A DNA stretch of 64,000 nt. Origin: JBILCM01 sp044353165 (lineage in GTDB: Bacteria; Bacillota; Bacilli; Paenibacillales; YIM-B00363). Under the pieces are notes generated by a model. That model did not search any database. It had not been told where the DNA came from and saw only the letters and a list, made by a program, of their open reading frames with translations. Shown here piece after piece: positions 43,813 to 51,941 of this stretch. The stretch's first letter is position 1. Each line of letters begins with the position of its first letter. The position numbers and the translations under genes were made by a program. The DNA lies in the NCBI GenBank assembly GCA_044353165.1, contig JBILCM010000003.1, forward strand, positions 13,782 to 77,781, in the 5' to 3' direction.

Positions 43813-44258
43813 TCATTGACGATTTCAGAAAATATCTGGGCTTCTATCTGAGCGATTATATGGCATCCGAATCGATGGATTGGAATCATCCGAATTGGTC
43901 TGATATTCTAGACAAAATTGACGCCAAAACGAATACTGACTTTCGTTATAATTATTTGAAATATTTTTTATGGGCGATGAATGATGAATTATTGTCTTAC
44001 TACAAAAAGCATCCTGGTTTAGGAAACGTATTGCGACAATCTACGAAGGTGCTTTTTATCATGGATGGTGAGTTTTTGCGTTTTAATGATGATGAAACCA
44101 AAACATTCATTCATGAAATGTATAGATTGTCTGGTGTCGATGTCAGTTCGCTTCAATTAGAACCTGTGGAGCATTTTTTTGAAGATTTGATTCATTTTAT
44201 TGGGAATTTTATTGATTGGCATAAAAAAGAACGAAATATCCCGTTGTCGATGTGGTGA
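43803..44258 (+). CDS. Hypothetical protein coupled to the nucleotidyltransferase-like gene
   Basis: 151 residues, acidic and rich in aromatic residues, with no membrane segment or signal peptide. It begins MAIIIDDFRKYLGFYLSDYM and ends HFIGNFIDWHKKERNIPLSMW-like. GGAGGGAG inside the upstream gene serves as Shine-Dalgarno, so the two are translated together. I do not recognise the family. The pairing with a nucleotidyltransferase-like gene suggests a two-gene module, possibly of toxin-antitoxin kind. Confidence 0.65.
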   Translation: MAIIIDDFRKYLGFYLSDYMASESMDWNHPNWSDILDKIDAKTNTDFRYNYLKYFLWAMNDELLSYYKKHPGLGNVLRQSTKVLFIMDGEFLRFNDDETKTFIHEMYRLSGVDVSSLQLEPVEHFFEDLIHFIGNFIDWHKKERNIPLSMW

Positions 44259-44365
44259 AAGCGTTCCGATTGTTACCGGTGTCGTCTGTGCCAAAGCGAG
44301 GAGGTTTAAAGCCGAGCGAATATGAAAGCGAAAGCGATCGAGAGAAATCAAGATGTGCTGAGTAA

Positions 44366-44821
44366 ATTGATGGCAATGGACGAATGAGTCGTTTGTTGAC
44401 TTTGCTATTACTTTATCGAGAAGGATACATCGCTGAAAAGTATATTAGTTTGGAAATGATGATCGAGAAAACGAAGGAATCTTATTACGAAACGCTTGAG
44501 CAAAGTTCGTATGATTGGCACACGAACGAAAACAACTATGCGCCATTTGTTTCATATTACCTAAGCGTCATTTTGGCTGTTTACAAAGAATTCGAAAGTC
44601 GAGTTGATTTTGTGAAAACGAAAGGGGTTACGAAAGCGGATCGAATTCGATTGCTGATTTCAAATACGCTTGGACAAGTAACCAAAGCCCAAATTGCAGA
44701 AAAATGTCCTGATATCAGCATTACAACAATTGAGAAGACGTTTGCGGAGCTTCTAAAACAAGGCCTCATCAAAAAAGTGGGGGTCGGACGAGCAACGGCA
44801 TATGTCTGGAATCAAAATTAG
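44366..44821 (+). pseudogene. Fic-family protein lacking its N-terminal half
   Basis: Homology starts at IDGNGRMSRLLTLLLLYREGY, the end of the Fic catalytic loop HPFxDGNGR, directly after an in-frame TAA. The remaining 146 codons are open (EKYISLEMMIEKTKESYYE, PDISITTIEKTFAELLKQGL) to 44821. The catalytic histidine and the substrate-binding part are gone. An ATG at 44384 could still give a 145-residue protein, but no Shine-Dalgarno is apparent. Confidence 0.8.
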
Positions 44822-44938
44822 CGTATTCAGTGGCTTTGAAAAAGTTATGCATTAAGACTGATAAGCTCATGCGTATCATCGCTAAGGTATAAAAAATGCA
44901 AATTGCAATATTTTAAAAAAGATGAAGCTGGTGATGTT

Positions 44939-45385
44939 TTGAATCCAAATGAAATCGTAAAAATGATTACTTCAAACTTTGATGGTGTTGTGGTTAAATC
45001 AAGCTGGGGTGAAACCTCCATCTTTTATAATCCTGGTCATCTGCTTCCTCACGGCGTGTACTTTTGCACTATAAAAGAAAAAGACGGAGCGAATGATAAG
45101 TCCTCGAATTTGACGAGAGATGGTATATACAGGCTTAGCATAGGCTTGCCCAAAGAAAAATATGTAGAAATTTTTGGACGTGTTCCCAAACGTCCTGAAA
45201 AAGGCGGTTGCGTAAATACGGGACATATTTTTACGCAGACCAATTTGCTTATGCCTCACCCGATCTATGCTTGGATGGGTTGGGTTTGTATTTTATCGCC
45301 AACGACTGAGTTTTTTGGTGAGATATACCCGTTGATTCAGCTAGCGTATCGTAAAGCAGAGCAAGGCTATCTGAAGAAAAAGTGA
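44939..45385 (+). CDS. DUF6194 family protein
   Basis: 148 residues from a TTG at 44939 (MNPNEIVKMI), chosen because family members begin here and a GGTGATG lies upstream; the frame is open to 44903. Conserved stretches are FDGVVVKSSWGETSIFYNP, DGIYRLSIGLPKE, and the end LLMPHPIYAWMGWVCILSPT. Function is unknown. It has a decayed partial duplicate at 26551-26728. Confidence 0.75.
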   Translation: MNPNEIVKMITSNFDGVVVKSSWGETSIFYNPGHLLPHGVYFCTIKEKDGANDKSSNLTRDGIYRLSIGLPKEKYVEIFGRVPKRPEKGGCVNTGHIFTQTNLLMPHPIYAWMGWVCILSPTTEFFGEIYPLIQLAYRKAEQGYLKKK

Positions 45386-45430
45386 TATAATGAAACAAAC
45401 GGAAGCAAAAAACATATAGAGGTGAGTAAT

Positions 45431-45778
45431 TTGACTGCAGGAATTACTCTTTCCGACAGAGAACGACAGTTGATTTTGGATATGCTAAGAACGAAATTAA
45501 ACGCTGTTACCAAATTTTTGTTTGGCTTGATAGTGAGGGGTAGCACGCATCCGGATAGTGATGTCGACTTAGCAGAGGTGTATCTCATTGATTTGCAACG
45601 AGCATCAACAGTCATGCAAATACAGGTGATTCAAAACGGGGAATGTTTGTACTATGAATGTGCTACAGATACCGCTTTGTTGAAAGTCAAATGGATGAAA
45701 GAGTACGCTCGTTTGAATGAAGAACGACAATGCATCTTGGATCAAATCAAGAAAAGTAAGACCATTTATGGTATATGA
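45431..45778 (+). pseudogene. MntA-type nucleotidyltransferase antitoxin with internal deletion
   Basis: From the TTG at 45431 (GAGGTGA upstream) 115 codons are open. The N-terminus ends in FLFGLIVRGSTHPDSDVDLA, a nucleotidyltransferase signature in which the serine of GS is replaced by leucine. It then passes straight to EVYLIDLQRASTVMQIQVI, typical of the MntA C-terminus, so the middle is missing. The start of a hepT-like gene overlaps its end. Probably inactive. Confidence 0.7.
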
Positions 45779-45869
45779 TGTCATTTTAAATAAGGTAGCG
45801 AATATCCAAAGATGCATCAAGCGAATTCAAGAATCATTACACGGCGGCTGTTCTTCTTTATGTAAATAA
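45768..45869 (+). pseudogene. HepT-like toxin, 33-codon 5' remnant
   Basis: From the ATG at 45768, overlapping the mntA remnant by 11 bases, the sequence reads MVYDVILNKVANIQRCIKRI, the usual HepT N-terminus, and stops after 33 codons. The HEPN catalytic motif would lie further on and is absent. Confidence 0.65.
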
Positions 45870-46168
45870 ATCAAAATAGTTTTGCGAGACAGATATGGAA
45901 CTGCAATTTGGAACATTGGCCAAGTCGTATTTTTTTAAAAATTGAATGTTATGAAAAAATGATGCATTTGATATGTTAAGCACATGCGTATCATAAGCAA
46001 AACATAAAAAAATATGAATTGTCCATTAATTACTAGGAATCTTAATATATAACTTCAATAAATGAGCAAGAAAAATCAAGAATTTGTGAGCGTCCTGCCA
46101 TATTATTTAGACATATAAGAATTATGGTCGAGTGTCTAAAATAGGAGGCGAACCTGATTAGCATACTG
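45870..46168. other. AT-rich intergenic segment
   Basis: No gene, RNA or clear promoter is seen. A segment around 45970-46020 resembles 44850-44900 (both contain CATGCGTATCAT followed by an A-rich run). Confidence 0.3.
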
Positions 46169-46396
46169 TTGATAACTATTTGTATTGTTACCCTTACTGT
46201 ATTACTTCCAATAATTATTGGTTTATTTCTACCAAGTGAAAAATCTTATACGAAGACAAGAATCTTTCAAACTACGATTGAAAACATAACAATCAAAACC
46301 CCATTTTTTAGAACTCTCGCGTTATTATTTGTAGATATTGATAAACAAATGGATTTATATTTAGAAAATGTAGCCATAAAGTTAGGTGAAAAATGA
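46169..46396 (+). pseudogene. SRPBCC-like membrane-anchored protein, centre deleted
   Basis: 75 codons read as an N-terminal hydrophobic anchor ending GLFLPSEKSYTKTRIFQTTI, then abruptly PFFRTLALLFVDIDKQMDLYLENVA, which looks like the last helix of SRPBCC (START-like) proteins. The roughly 90 residues in between that form the ligand pocket are absent. No ATG start is present; TTG at 46169 or ATT at 46157 behind AGGAGG are the options. The stop overlaps the araC start by four bases. Confidence 0.5.
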
Positions 46397-47226
46397 CAGC
46401 CATTTCCGAACGATTAGTCGATGCGCTTCACATCATCGAAACGGAATACAAATCTTTAAAGAGTCTCGATGAATTAGCCCACCGTATGAACATTTCGAAG
46501 TTTCACTTTCATCGGATGTTCGTAGCTCAATTCGAAGTGTCTCCATCCGATTATTTACGAAAGCATAAACTTCATCGCGCCGCATTTCAATTAGTGCATA
46601 CAAATAGGTCCTGCTTAGAAATCGCACTAAGTGTCAATTATAATTGCCAAGAAAGCTTTATTCGTGCATTCCGACGGGTGTTTGGTCAGTCACCGACAAT
46701 GTTTCGAAAGGAACAACGCATTGAATCGAAAGCGTTTCGATCAGACGAATGGTTACATTTTCAACATGAATATGAGCTGACTGGACCCTACAGAACGGAT
46801 GTGAAGTCCGCTAAGATCCTTAGTTATCGTTATGTGGGTCCATATGAAAACGTTCATGAAGGATGGATTCGATTTTTATATGAGACAAAAAAGCAGCATG
46901 TTGATTTTGATAGTCAGTTGAAATGGATGATACATCTCGATCATCCGGATTGGGCAGAACCCACGGAGATGCGAATTGATTTGGCCATTGAATATGAAGA
47001 TGAACATCAATTTGCGATGCCGATTCATCAGATGTTGACACCAAGTTTCTCTGCATTGAGATTTCAGTTTTATGGTGATTTGCTTGATCTATCAGATGTG
47101 TACGATGGTATCTATTCATTGTTCCTTTTGCCAAAGCAAATCAAACTTGCCGACCTCCCGATTAGGGAAGTATATGATCCAGAAAAATTAGAGATTTACA
47201 TACCTATTCTTTCTTCGGAGGATTAA
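46393..47226 (+). CDS. AraC-family regulator with GyrI-like ligand domain
   Basis: 277 residues. The N-terminal double helix-turn-helix reads LDELAHRMNISKFHFHRMF and the signature end RAFRRVFGQSPTMFRKEQ, followed from about residue 125 by a GyrI-like small-molecule domain (IPI-type end EKLEIYIPIL). This is the Rob/SoxS-like layout of drug-responsive regulators. It overlaps the SRPBCC remnant upstream and is 3 bases from the MGMT-like gene, so it probably forms an operon with it. Confidence 0.9.
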   Translation: MTAISERLVDALHIIETEYKSLKSLDELAHRMNISKFHFHRMFVAQFEVSPSDYLRKHKLHRAAFQLVHTNRSCLEIALSVNYNCQESFIRAFRRVFGQSPTMFRKEQRIESKAFRSDEWLHFQHEYELTGPYRTDVKSAKILSYRYVGPYENVHEGWIRFLYETKKQHVDFDSQLKWMIHLDHPDWAEPTEMRIDLAIEYEDEHQFAMPIHQMLTPSFSALRFQFYGDLLDLSDVYDGIYSLFLLPKQIKLADLPIREVYDPEKLEIYIPILSSED

Positions 47227-47229
47227 CTT

Positions 47230-47649
47230 ATGGCGAACAAAAAGACGAAAACATGGAACGATAAACTAGCGGATGCAAAGCCTCCTCATGTCAAGAAACT
47301 GGACAAAAAGTTTGTAGATATACCTGAAAATAGCAGGATGCTTGTTGCCAATCCACATATTTTTGAGGATTACATTCGCGCCATTCCATACGGAAAGTCT
47401 GTCACGCTTAAGGGGATACGAGATGATTTAGCACGCGAATATATTGCCGACCATACGTGTCCTGTTACGACAGGAATGTTTGTGCGGATTGTTGCGGAAG
47501 CTACGTATGAACAGTTTTTGCAGGGGGTTCCTGAGGAACAGTTAACACCTGTTTGGCGTGTCATTGACGCAAAGTCATCAGTCGCAAAAAAGATTTCATT
47601 CCCTTTCGAATGGATTGCGGAGCGACGCAAAAAAGAAGGAATGGATTGA
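47230..47649 (+). CDS. MGMT-like family protein of unknown function
   Basis: 139 residues. The stretch SRMLVANPHIFEDYIRAIPYG and especially CPVTTGMFVRIVAEATYEQF followed by TPVWRVI belong to a family annotated as MGMT-like, related in fold to O6-alkylguanine transferases. The usual PCHRV motif is not present; CPVTTG takes a comparable place, so alkyltransferase activity is doubtful. A 3' fragment of a paralogue lies at 42378. Confidence 0.6.
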   Translation: MANKKTKTWNDKLADAKPPHVKKLDKKFVDIPENSRMLVANPHIFEDYIRAIPYGKSVTLKGIRDDLAREYIADHTCPVTTGMFVRIVAEATYEQFLQGVPEEQLTPVWRVIDAKSSVAKKISFPFEWIAERRKKEGMD

Positions 47650-47739
47650 GTTTGTACATCAATTTTCATTGAAAATAGATGACGCGACGTATGCACAATA
47701 GCGTAATTTATTATCCATCAATTTGGAGGATGATAAGAG

Positions 47740-48126
47740 ATGAATCATGATGTTCTGAGAAAATTAAAATACACCGCGGGGCCTGCCATGATGTTGCATG
47801 CGCCGGAGGGTTTGACTCCGGCAGACTGGGTAAACCGTATTGATGATGACGCGCAGCAAAGCTACCCATTCGTGATGCTGTTTGTGAAGAATGAGGCGCA
47901 ATTTCGTGCAGACTTCAATACCGTTTGCTCCCGCCTTACCGATGACGCGCTATTCTGGGTGTGCTACCCGAAAAAAACGAGCGGGATACCGACTGATGTC
48001 AACCGCGACATCTTGTTCCGCTTGGCGCATGAGATTTCTGAATTTACCGCTGTGGCAAACGTGGCGATTGATGAGACCTGGTCCGCATTACGGTTTCGTC
48101 ATCAATCGAAGGTCAATAGACGGTAA
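47740..48126 (+). CDS. DUF3052-like protein
   Basis: 128 residues, soluble. MLHAPEGLTPADW, the central FVMLFVKNEAQFRADF, and DDALFWVCYPKKTSGIPTDV are similar to DUF3052 proteins, where a conserved YPK motif precedes TDLNRD (here TDVNRD). Function unknown. GGAGGATGATAAGAG precedes the ATG. Confidence 0.6.
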   Translation: MNHDVLRKLKYTAGPAMMLHAPEGLTPADWVNRIDDDAQQSYPFVMLFVKNEAQFRADFNTVCSRLTDDALFWVCYPKKTSGIPTDVNRDILFRLAHEISEFTAVANVAIDETWSALRFRHQSKVNRR

Positions 48127-48207
48127 CCCGGGTGTAACTTGAGTGACTCTGAAGCAAACTTTTGAGTTAAATGAGTGGCTTGAGAGACATTGCAGGAGGT
48201 AATGTTA

Positions 48208-48321
48208 ATGGGCAAACGCCATTTGATATTATTCCGTTATCGGTATAATATGGGTGTGGGAGGGAGGGGACATGGAGTACATGAATACGAAACAAGCAGC
48301 GGGTATTTGGGGTATTTCTGA
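48208..48321 (+). other. 37-codon open frame with strong Shine-Dalgarno, overlapping fic
   Basis: GCAGGAGGT sits 7 bases before the ATG at 48208. The predicted peptide MGKRHLILFRYRYNMG... overlaps the fic start by 50 bases in another frame, and a TATAAT (48243-48248) lies inside it. It may be a leader peptide or chance. It does not carry the SxxxEG motif of Fic antitoxins. Confidence 0.3.
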
Positions 48322-49231
48322 GCGGCGTGTCCGAAAACTTTGCTCCGATGGTCATATACAAGGTGTGCAGCGGGCGAGCAGAGCGTGGTTAATCCCCAAC
48401 GATACGCAAAAACCTGCCGATCAAAGGATGAAACAACGGAATGAATATATTCATCCGTTATTGAATGAGTTGATTTTGTCTGAAGGTCCAATCGAACAAC
48501 TGGAACGTATCGACGAAAAACTTGCCAATGTAAACAGGTTAAGACCCTTAACCCAAGGCGAGGTGGCTCGGTTGCGAGAAGAATTTTTGATTGAATTCAC
48601 ATACAACACGAATGCGATTGAAGGGAATACGTTGACCCTCCAGGAGACAGCTATGGTCATCAAGGAAGGGATTACGATTGATCAGAAGCCGCTGAAAGAT
48701 CACTTGGAAGTCATCGGGCATAAGGATGCTTATGAGTATGTTTTGCAATTAATTCAGGAAAATAGTCCATTTAGCGAACGAGCGATTAAGGAAATTCATC
48801 GTTTGGTTCTGATGAATCAACCGCAGGATCGAGGTGTGTATCGAAAACTCCCTGCTCGTATTGTCGGAGCCATACACGAACCTCCACAGCCCTATTTGGT
48901 TCCGGTCCAAATGGAACAACTGCTTGTTGATTACCCGAAGATGATAAAAAATATGCATCCGGCCGTAGCGGTGGCAGTCTTCCACTTGCTGTTCGAAGGC
49001 ATTCATCCTTTTATTGATGGTAACGGTCGAACGGGTCGCCTGATTCTCAATTTTGAATTGCTCAAACAAGGGTTTCCACCAATTAACATTAAATTCTCTG
49101 ACCGAAAAAAATATTATGAATGTTTTAATTCATTTTATGAGATAAAATGTCCCGATATGATGGTTCAACTCGTCGCGGATTACGTTGAGGCTGAACTCAA
49201 TCGGTATATTGAAATATTGACGGATCGATAA
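48272..49231 (+). CDS. Fic-family AMPylase-type protein with N-terminal HTH
   Basis: 319 residues from the ATG at 48272 behind GGGAGGGAGGGG. An excisionase/MerR-like DNA-binding domain comes first (MNTKQAAGIWGISERRVRKL), then a Fic N-terminal region and the catalytic Fic domain with the intact motif HPFIDGNGRTGR. The inhibitory motif (S/T)xxxE(G/N) is present upstream as TNAIEG, so this is a class II, self-inhibited Fic protein. Likely reaction: transfer of AMP to a target hydroxyl. It is the only intact Fic gene in the window. Confidence 0.9.
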   Translation: MEYMNTKQAAGIWGISERRVRKLCSDGHIQGVQRASRAWLIPNDTQKPADQRMKQRNEYIHPLLNELILSEGPIEQLERIDEKLANVNRLRPLTQGEVARLREEFLIEFTYNTNAIEGNTLTLQETAMVIKEGITIDQKPLKDHLEVIGHKDAYEYVLQLIQENSPFSERAIKEIHRLVLMNQPQDRGVYRKLPARIVGAIHEPPQPYLVPVQMEQLLVDYPKMIKNMHPAVAVAVFHLLFEGIHPFIDGNGRTGRLILNFELLKQGFPPINIKFSDRKKYYECFNSFYEIKCPDMMVQLVADYVEAELNRYIEILTDR

Positions 49232-49281
49232 TCGATTTTAATTTACAACCGCATCATAAGTGATCACGGAGGTGAGAACCC

Positions 49282-50325
49282 ATGGAAATCGGCATTAGCA
49301 CGTTTGTGGAGACGACACCCGATGCAGAGACAGGGAAGACGATAAGTCATGCTGAGCGGATTCGCGAAGTGGTGGAGGAGATCATCCTTGCCGATCGCGT
49401 CGGACTTGATGTATTCGGCGTGGGGGAGCACCACCGCCAAGATTTTGCGGCTTCTTCGCCGGCGGTCATTCTGGCCGCGGCGGCTCCTCAGACGAAGCGA
49501 ATTCGGCTGACAAGCGCCGTGACGGTGTTATCTTCCGCTGATCCCGTGCGGGTGTTCCAGGAATTTGCCACATTGGATGGAATATCGAATGGTCGCGCGG
49601 AGATTATCGCGGGTCGCGGCTCTTTCATTGAGTCATTCCCGTTGTTCGGATATGATTTGAATGATTATGACACGCTGTTCGAAGAGAAGTTGGACTTGCT
49701 GTTGAAGATTCGCGCATCCGAGAAAGTGACATGGAGCGGGAAGCATCGCCCGGGGATCAACAACCTGGGCGTGTATCCGCGACCGGTGCAACAGCCTCTT
49801 CCGGTATGGATTGGCAGCGGCGGCAATTCGGAATCGGTCATTCGCGCCGGCTTGCTCGGGTTACCGCTCGTGTTAGCGATCATCGGGGGACGGCCAGTGC
49901 AGTTCGCGCCGCTCGTGCAGCTGTACAAGAAAGCCGCCGCGCACGCAGGCCATGACATCTCGCGTCTATCGATCGCTTCCCATTCGCATGGATTCATTGC
50001 CGAGGACAATGAGGCCGCCGCGAACAAGTTTTTCCCTTCGACGCAACGGGTGATGAATATCATTGGTCGTGAACGCGGATGGGGTCATTACGACCGGGTA
50101 GCTTATGATGCTGCGAGGAGCCCCGAAGGCGCGTTGTACGTGGGCGACCCGGATACGGTAGCCAACAAAATCATCGATCTTCATCGGAATGTCGGGATGA
50201 CCCGGTTTATGTTGCATGTGCCGCTCGGCACCATGCCTCACGCCGAAGTCATGCGTGCTATAGAACTGCTCGGTACCGAAGTCGCACCGAAGGTGCGCGC
50301 CACACTTTCCCAAGGAAAGGAATGA
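49282..50325 (+). CDS. LLM-class flavin-dependent oxidoreductase
   Basis: A luciferase-like monooxygenase of 347 residues. It starts MEIGISTFVETTPDAETG, has GLDVFGVGEHHRQDFAASSP, the flavin-site segment GRAEIIAGRGSF, and PLPVWIGSGGN. No signal peptide. GAGGTGAG lies before the ATG. The start of the next gene overlaps its end by four bases. The GC content of this stretch (to about 50.3 kb) is visibly higher than in the accessory region before it. Confidence 0.9.
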   Translation: MEIGISTFVETTPDAETGKTISHAERIREVVEEIILADRVGLDVFGVGEHHRQDFAASSPAVILAAAAPQTKRIRLTSAVTVLSSADPVRVFQEFATLDGISNGRAEIIAGRGSFIESFPLFGYDLNDYDTLFEEKLDLLLKIRASEKVTWSGKHRPGINNLGVYPRPVQQPLPVWIGSGGNSESVIRAGLLGLPLVLAIIGGRPVQFAPLVQLYKKAAAHAGHDISRLSIASHSHGFIAEDNEAAANKFFPSTQRVMNIIGRERGWGHYDRVAYDAARSPEGALYVGDPDTVANKIIDLHRNVGMTRFMLHVPLGTMPHAEVMRAIELLGTEVAPKVRATLSQGKE

Positions 50326-51107
50326 AATCACCCTTGATGCCGTCGTATTTTTTTGCACACGGGGCCCCATCCATCGCACTAGAGCAGAATGCGTATACAG
50401 ACATGTTGAAGGCATTCTCGACTACGATCCCCCAGCCGAGAGCGATTGTGCTTTTTTCGGCGCATTGGGAACATCCGATCCAGTCGATTAGTGCCGCTGA
50501 GGGGAATTATGACACGATTTATGATTTTTCGGGCTTCCAAGATGAACTGTATCAGATGATATATCCTGCACGCGGGGATGTGTCCATCCGTCAGCAAATC
50601 CAAAGTTTATTCGCCGCGCATGATATTCCTTGTGTATTGGACCCACATCGCGGCTTGGATCATGGGGCTTGGGCTGTGTTGAAGTTACTCTATCCCCAAG
50701 CTGACATTCCGGTTATCGCATTATCGGTGAACCGACATTTGACGAACGAGCAGCAGTATCGCATTGGCCAAGCGTTGTCAAAGTTAAAGGAACAAGATGT
50801 GCTTATTATTGGCAGCGGTGGCACTGTACACAATTTGCGAAGAGTGAACTGGCGGGCGGAACAAGTGGAAGATTGGGCGCTTTCCTTCGACACGTGGCTT
50901 GAAGAAAAGCTAGTCCGTTGGGATCTTCCAGCGCTGTTTCAATATCACACAGAAGCGCCTTATGCTAAGGAAGCTGTGCCGACCAATGAACATTTTGTAC
51001 CCTTATTTCTAGCCATGGGTGCGGGGGACAACCAACGTAAGGCTACCTTACTGCATCGCAGTTACCAATACGGAACGTTAAGCTTAAGTTGCTGGCAGTT
51101 TGCTTAA
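50322..51107 (+). CDS. LigB/DODA-type extradiol dioxygenase family protein
   Basis: 261 residues similar to 4,5-DOPA extradiol dioxygenases (YgiD type). Metal-ligand histidines are in FFAHGAPSIAL, FSAHWEHP and DHGAWAVLKLLYP, with a further His late in the chain (GGTVHNLR). The gene is translationally coupled to the LLM flavin oxidoreductase, which suggests linked oxidative steps on an aromatic substrate; this is inference. Confidence 0.88.
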   Translation: MKSPLMPSYFFAHGAPSIALEQNAYTDMLKAFSTTIPQPRAIVLFSAHWEHPIQSISAAEGNYDTIYDFSGFQDELYQMIYPARGDVSIRQQIQSLFAAHDIPCVLDPHRGLDHGAWAVLKLLYPQADIPVIALSVNRHLTNEQQYRIGQALSKLKEQDVLIIGSGGTVHNLRRVNWRAEQVEDWALSFDTWLEEKLVRWDLPALFQYHTEAPYAKEAVPTNEHFVPLFLAMGAGDNQRKATLLHRSYQYGTLSLSCWQFA

Positions 51108-51188
51108 GGGGTGACAAAAGCGCGGGAATCAGATAATATTTGAATAGATGGAATATATAAATCCGGACAACCTATGGGGGAGTCTGGG

Positions 51189-51222
51189 AGAGGTTATAGC
51201 CAAACCCTCTATAAAAAACTAA
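51189..51222 (+). promoter_or_regulatory. preQ1-I riboswitch aptamer
   Basis: AGAGGTTATAGC, then ACCCTCTATAAAAAACTAA, form the P1 stem (AGAGG/CCTCT) and the A-rich tail that folds back as an H-type pseudoknot. The tail's CTAAGG joins the terminator. The sequence closely resembles the Bacillus queC preQ1-I aptamer and lies directly before queCDEF, whose product is preQ1. Confidence 0.95.
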
Positions 51223-51225
51223 GGA

Positions 51226-51254
51226 AACGACACCTCCTTGGTGATCGTTTTTTT
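51226..51254 (+). terminator. Riboswitch-controlled terminator
   Basis: AACGACACC pairs with GGTG-A-TCGTT around TCCTT and is followed by seven T. Ligand binding to the adjacent aptamer is expected to favour this hairpin and stop transcription before queC. Confidence 0.9.
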
Positions 51255-51272
51255 GTTAGGAGCACAATAACC

Positions 51273-51941
51273 ATGAGCAAGAAGAAGCATGCGTTGGTTG
51301 TATTTAGCGGCGGACAGGACAGCACGACGTGCCTGCTGTGGGCGATCCGGCAGTTCGACCACGTTGAAGCCGTCACGTTTCATTACGGCCAACGGCATAA
51401 GCAAGAACTCGATTGCGCCAGCGAAATCGCGCGAGAATGGCATGTGCCCCACCGCATTCTCGATTTGTCGCTGCTGCACCAGCTGGCGCCAAGCGCTTTG
51501 ACGCGTTCAGAGATCGCGATCGAGCATAAAGAAGGCGAACTTCCCACCACGTTCGTGGATGGCCGCAATTTGCTCTTCCTATCTTTTGCCGCTGTACTTG
51601 CGAAGCAGGCTGGAATGCAGCACATCGTTACCGGGGTATGTCAGACGGATTTCAGCGGGTATCCCGATTGCCGGGACATCTTCATTAAATCGCTGAATGT
51701 GACCTTGAATCTCGCGATGGATTACGAGTTTGTCATTGAGACGCCGCTCATGTGGATGACGAAAGCGCAGACGTGGCAGCTCGCCGATCAGTTGGGTGCG
51801 CTATTCTTTGTGCGCCAACGGACATTAACGTGTTACGAAGGGTTGATCGCTGACGGTTGTGGGACATGCCCAGCATGCTTGCTCCGAGCGAGAGGACTTC
51901 AAGAATATGAATCTGCCAAAAGGGAGGGCAGGACGCTATGA
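51273..51941 (+). CDS. queC: 7-cyano-7-deazaguanine synthase QueC
   Basis: ATP-dependent enzyme making preQ0 from 7-carboxy-7-deazaguanine. I start at the ATG at 51273 (MSKKKHALVVFSGGQDSTT) with TAGGAG upstream; the frame is open further, but that part is riboswitch and terminator. 222 residues. The PP-loop SGGQDSTTC is near residue 12, and the zinc-binding cysteines are in CYEGLIADGCGTCPACLLR. It overlaps queD by four bases. Confidence 0.97.
   Translation: MSKKKHALVVFSGGQDSTTCLLWAIRQFDHVEAVTFHYGQRHKQELDCASEIAREWHVPHRILDLSLLHQLAPSALTRSEIAIEHKEGELPTTFVDGRNLLFLSFAAVLAKQAGMQHIVTGVCQTDFSGYPDCRDIFIKSLNVTLNLAMDYEFVIETPLMWMTKAQTWQLADQLGALFFVRQRTLTCYEGLIADGCGTCPACLLRARGLQEYESAKREGRTL

Noticed and set aside
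44850..46020. Possible promoter-like repeat CATGCGTATCAT at two places
   Set aside because: Only about 12 bases are shared and the surrounding A-rich runs are common in this AT-rich stretch; not enough to call a repeat family.
26466..48250. Prophage or IS element as the cause of the accessory region
   Set aside because: No integrase, transposase, phage structural gene, terminal inverted repeat or target duplication could be found.
51174..51272. Upstream extension of queC
   Set aside because: The segment is the preQ1 aptamer and terminator; QueC proteins start at MSKKKHALVV.
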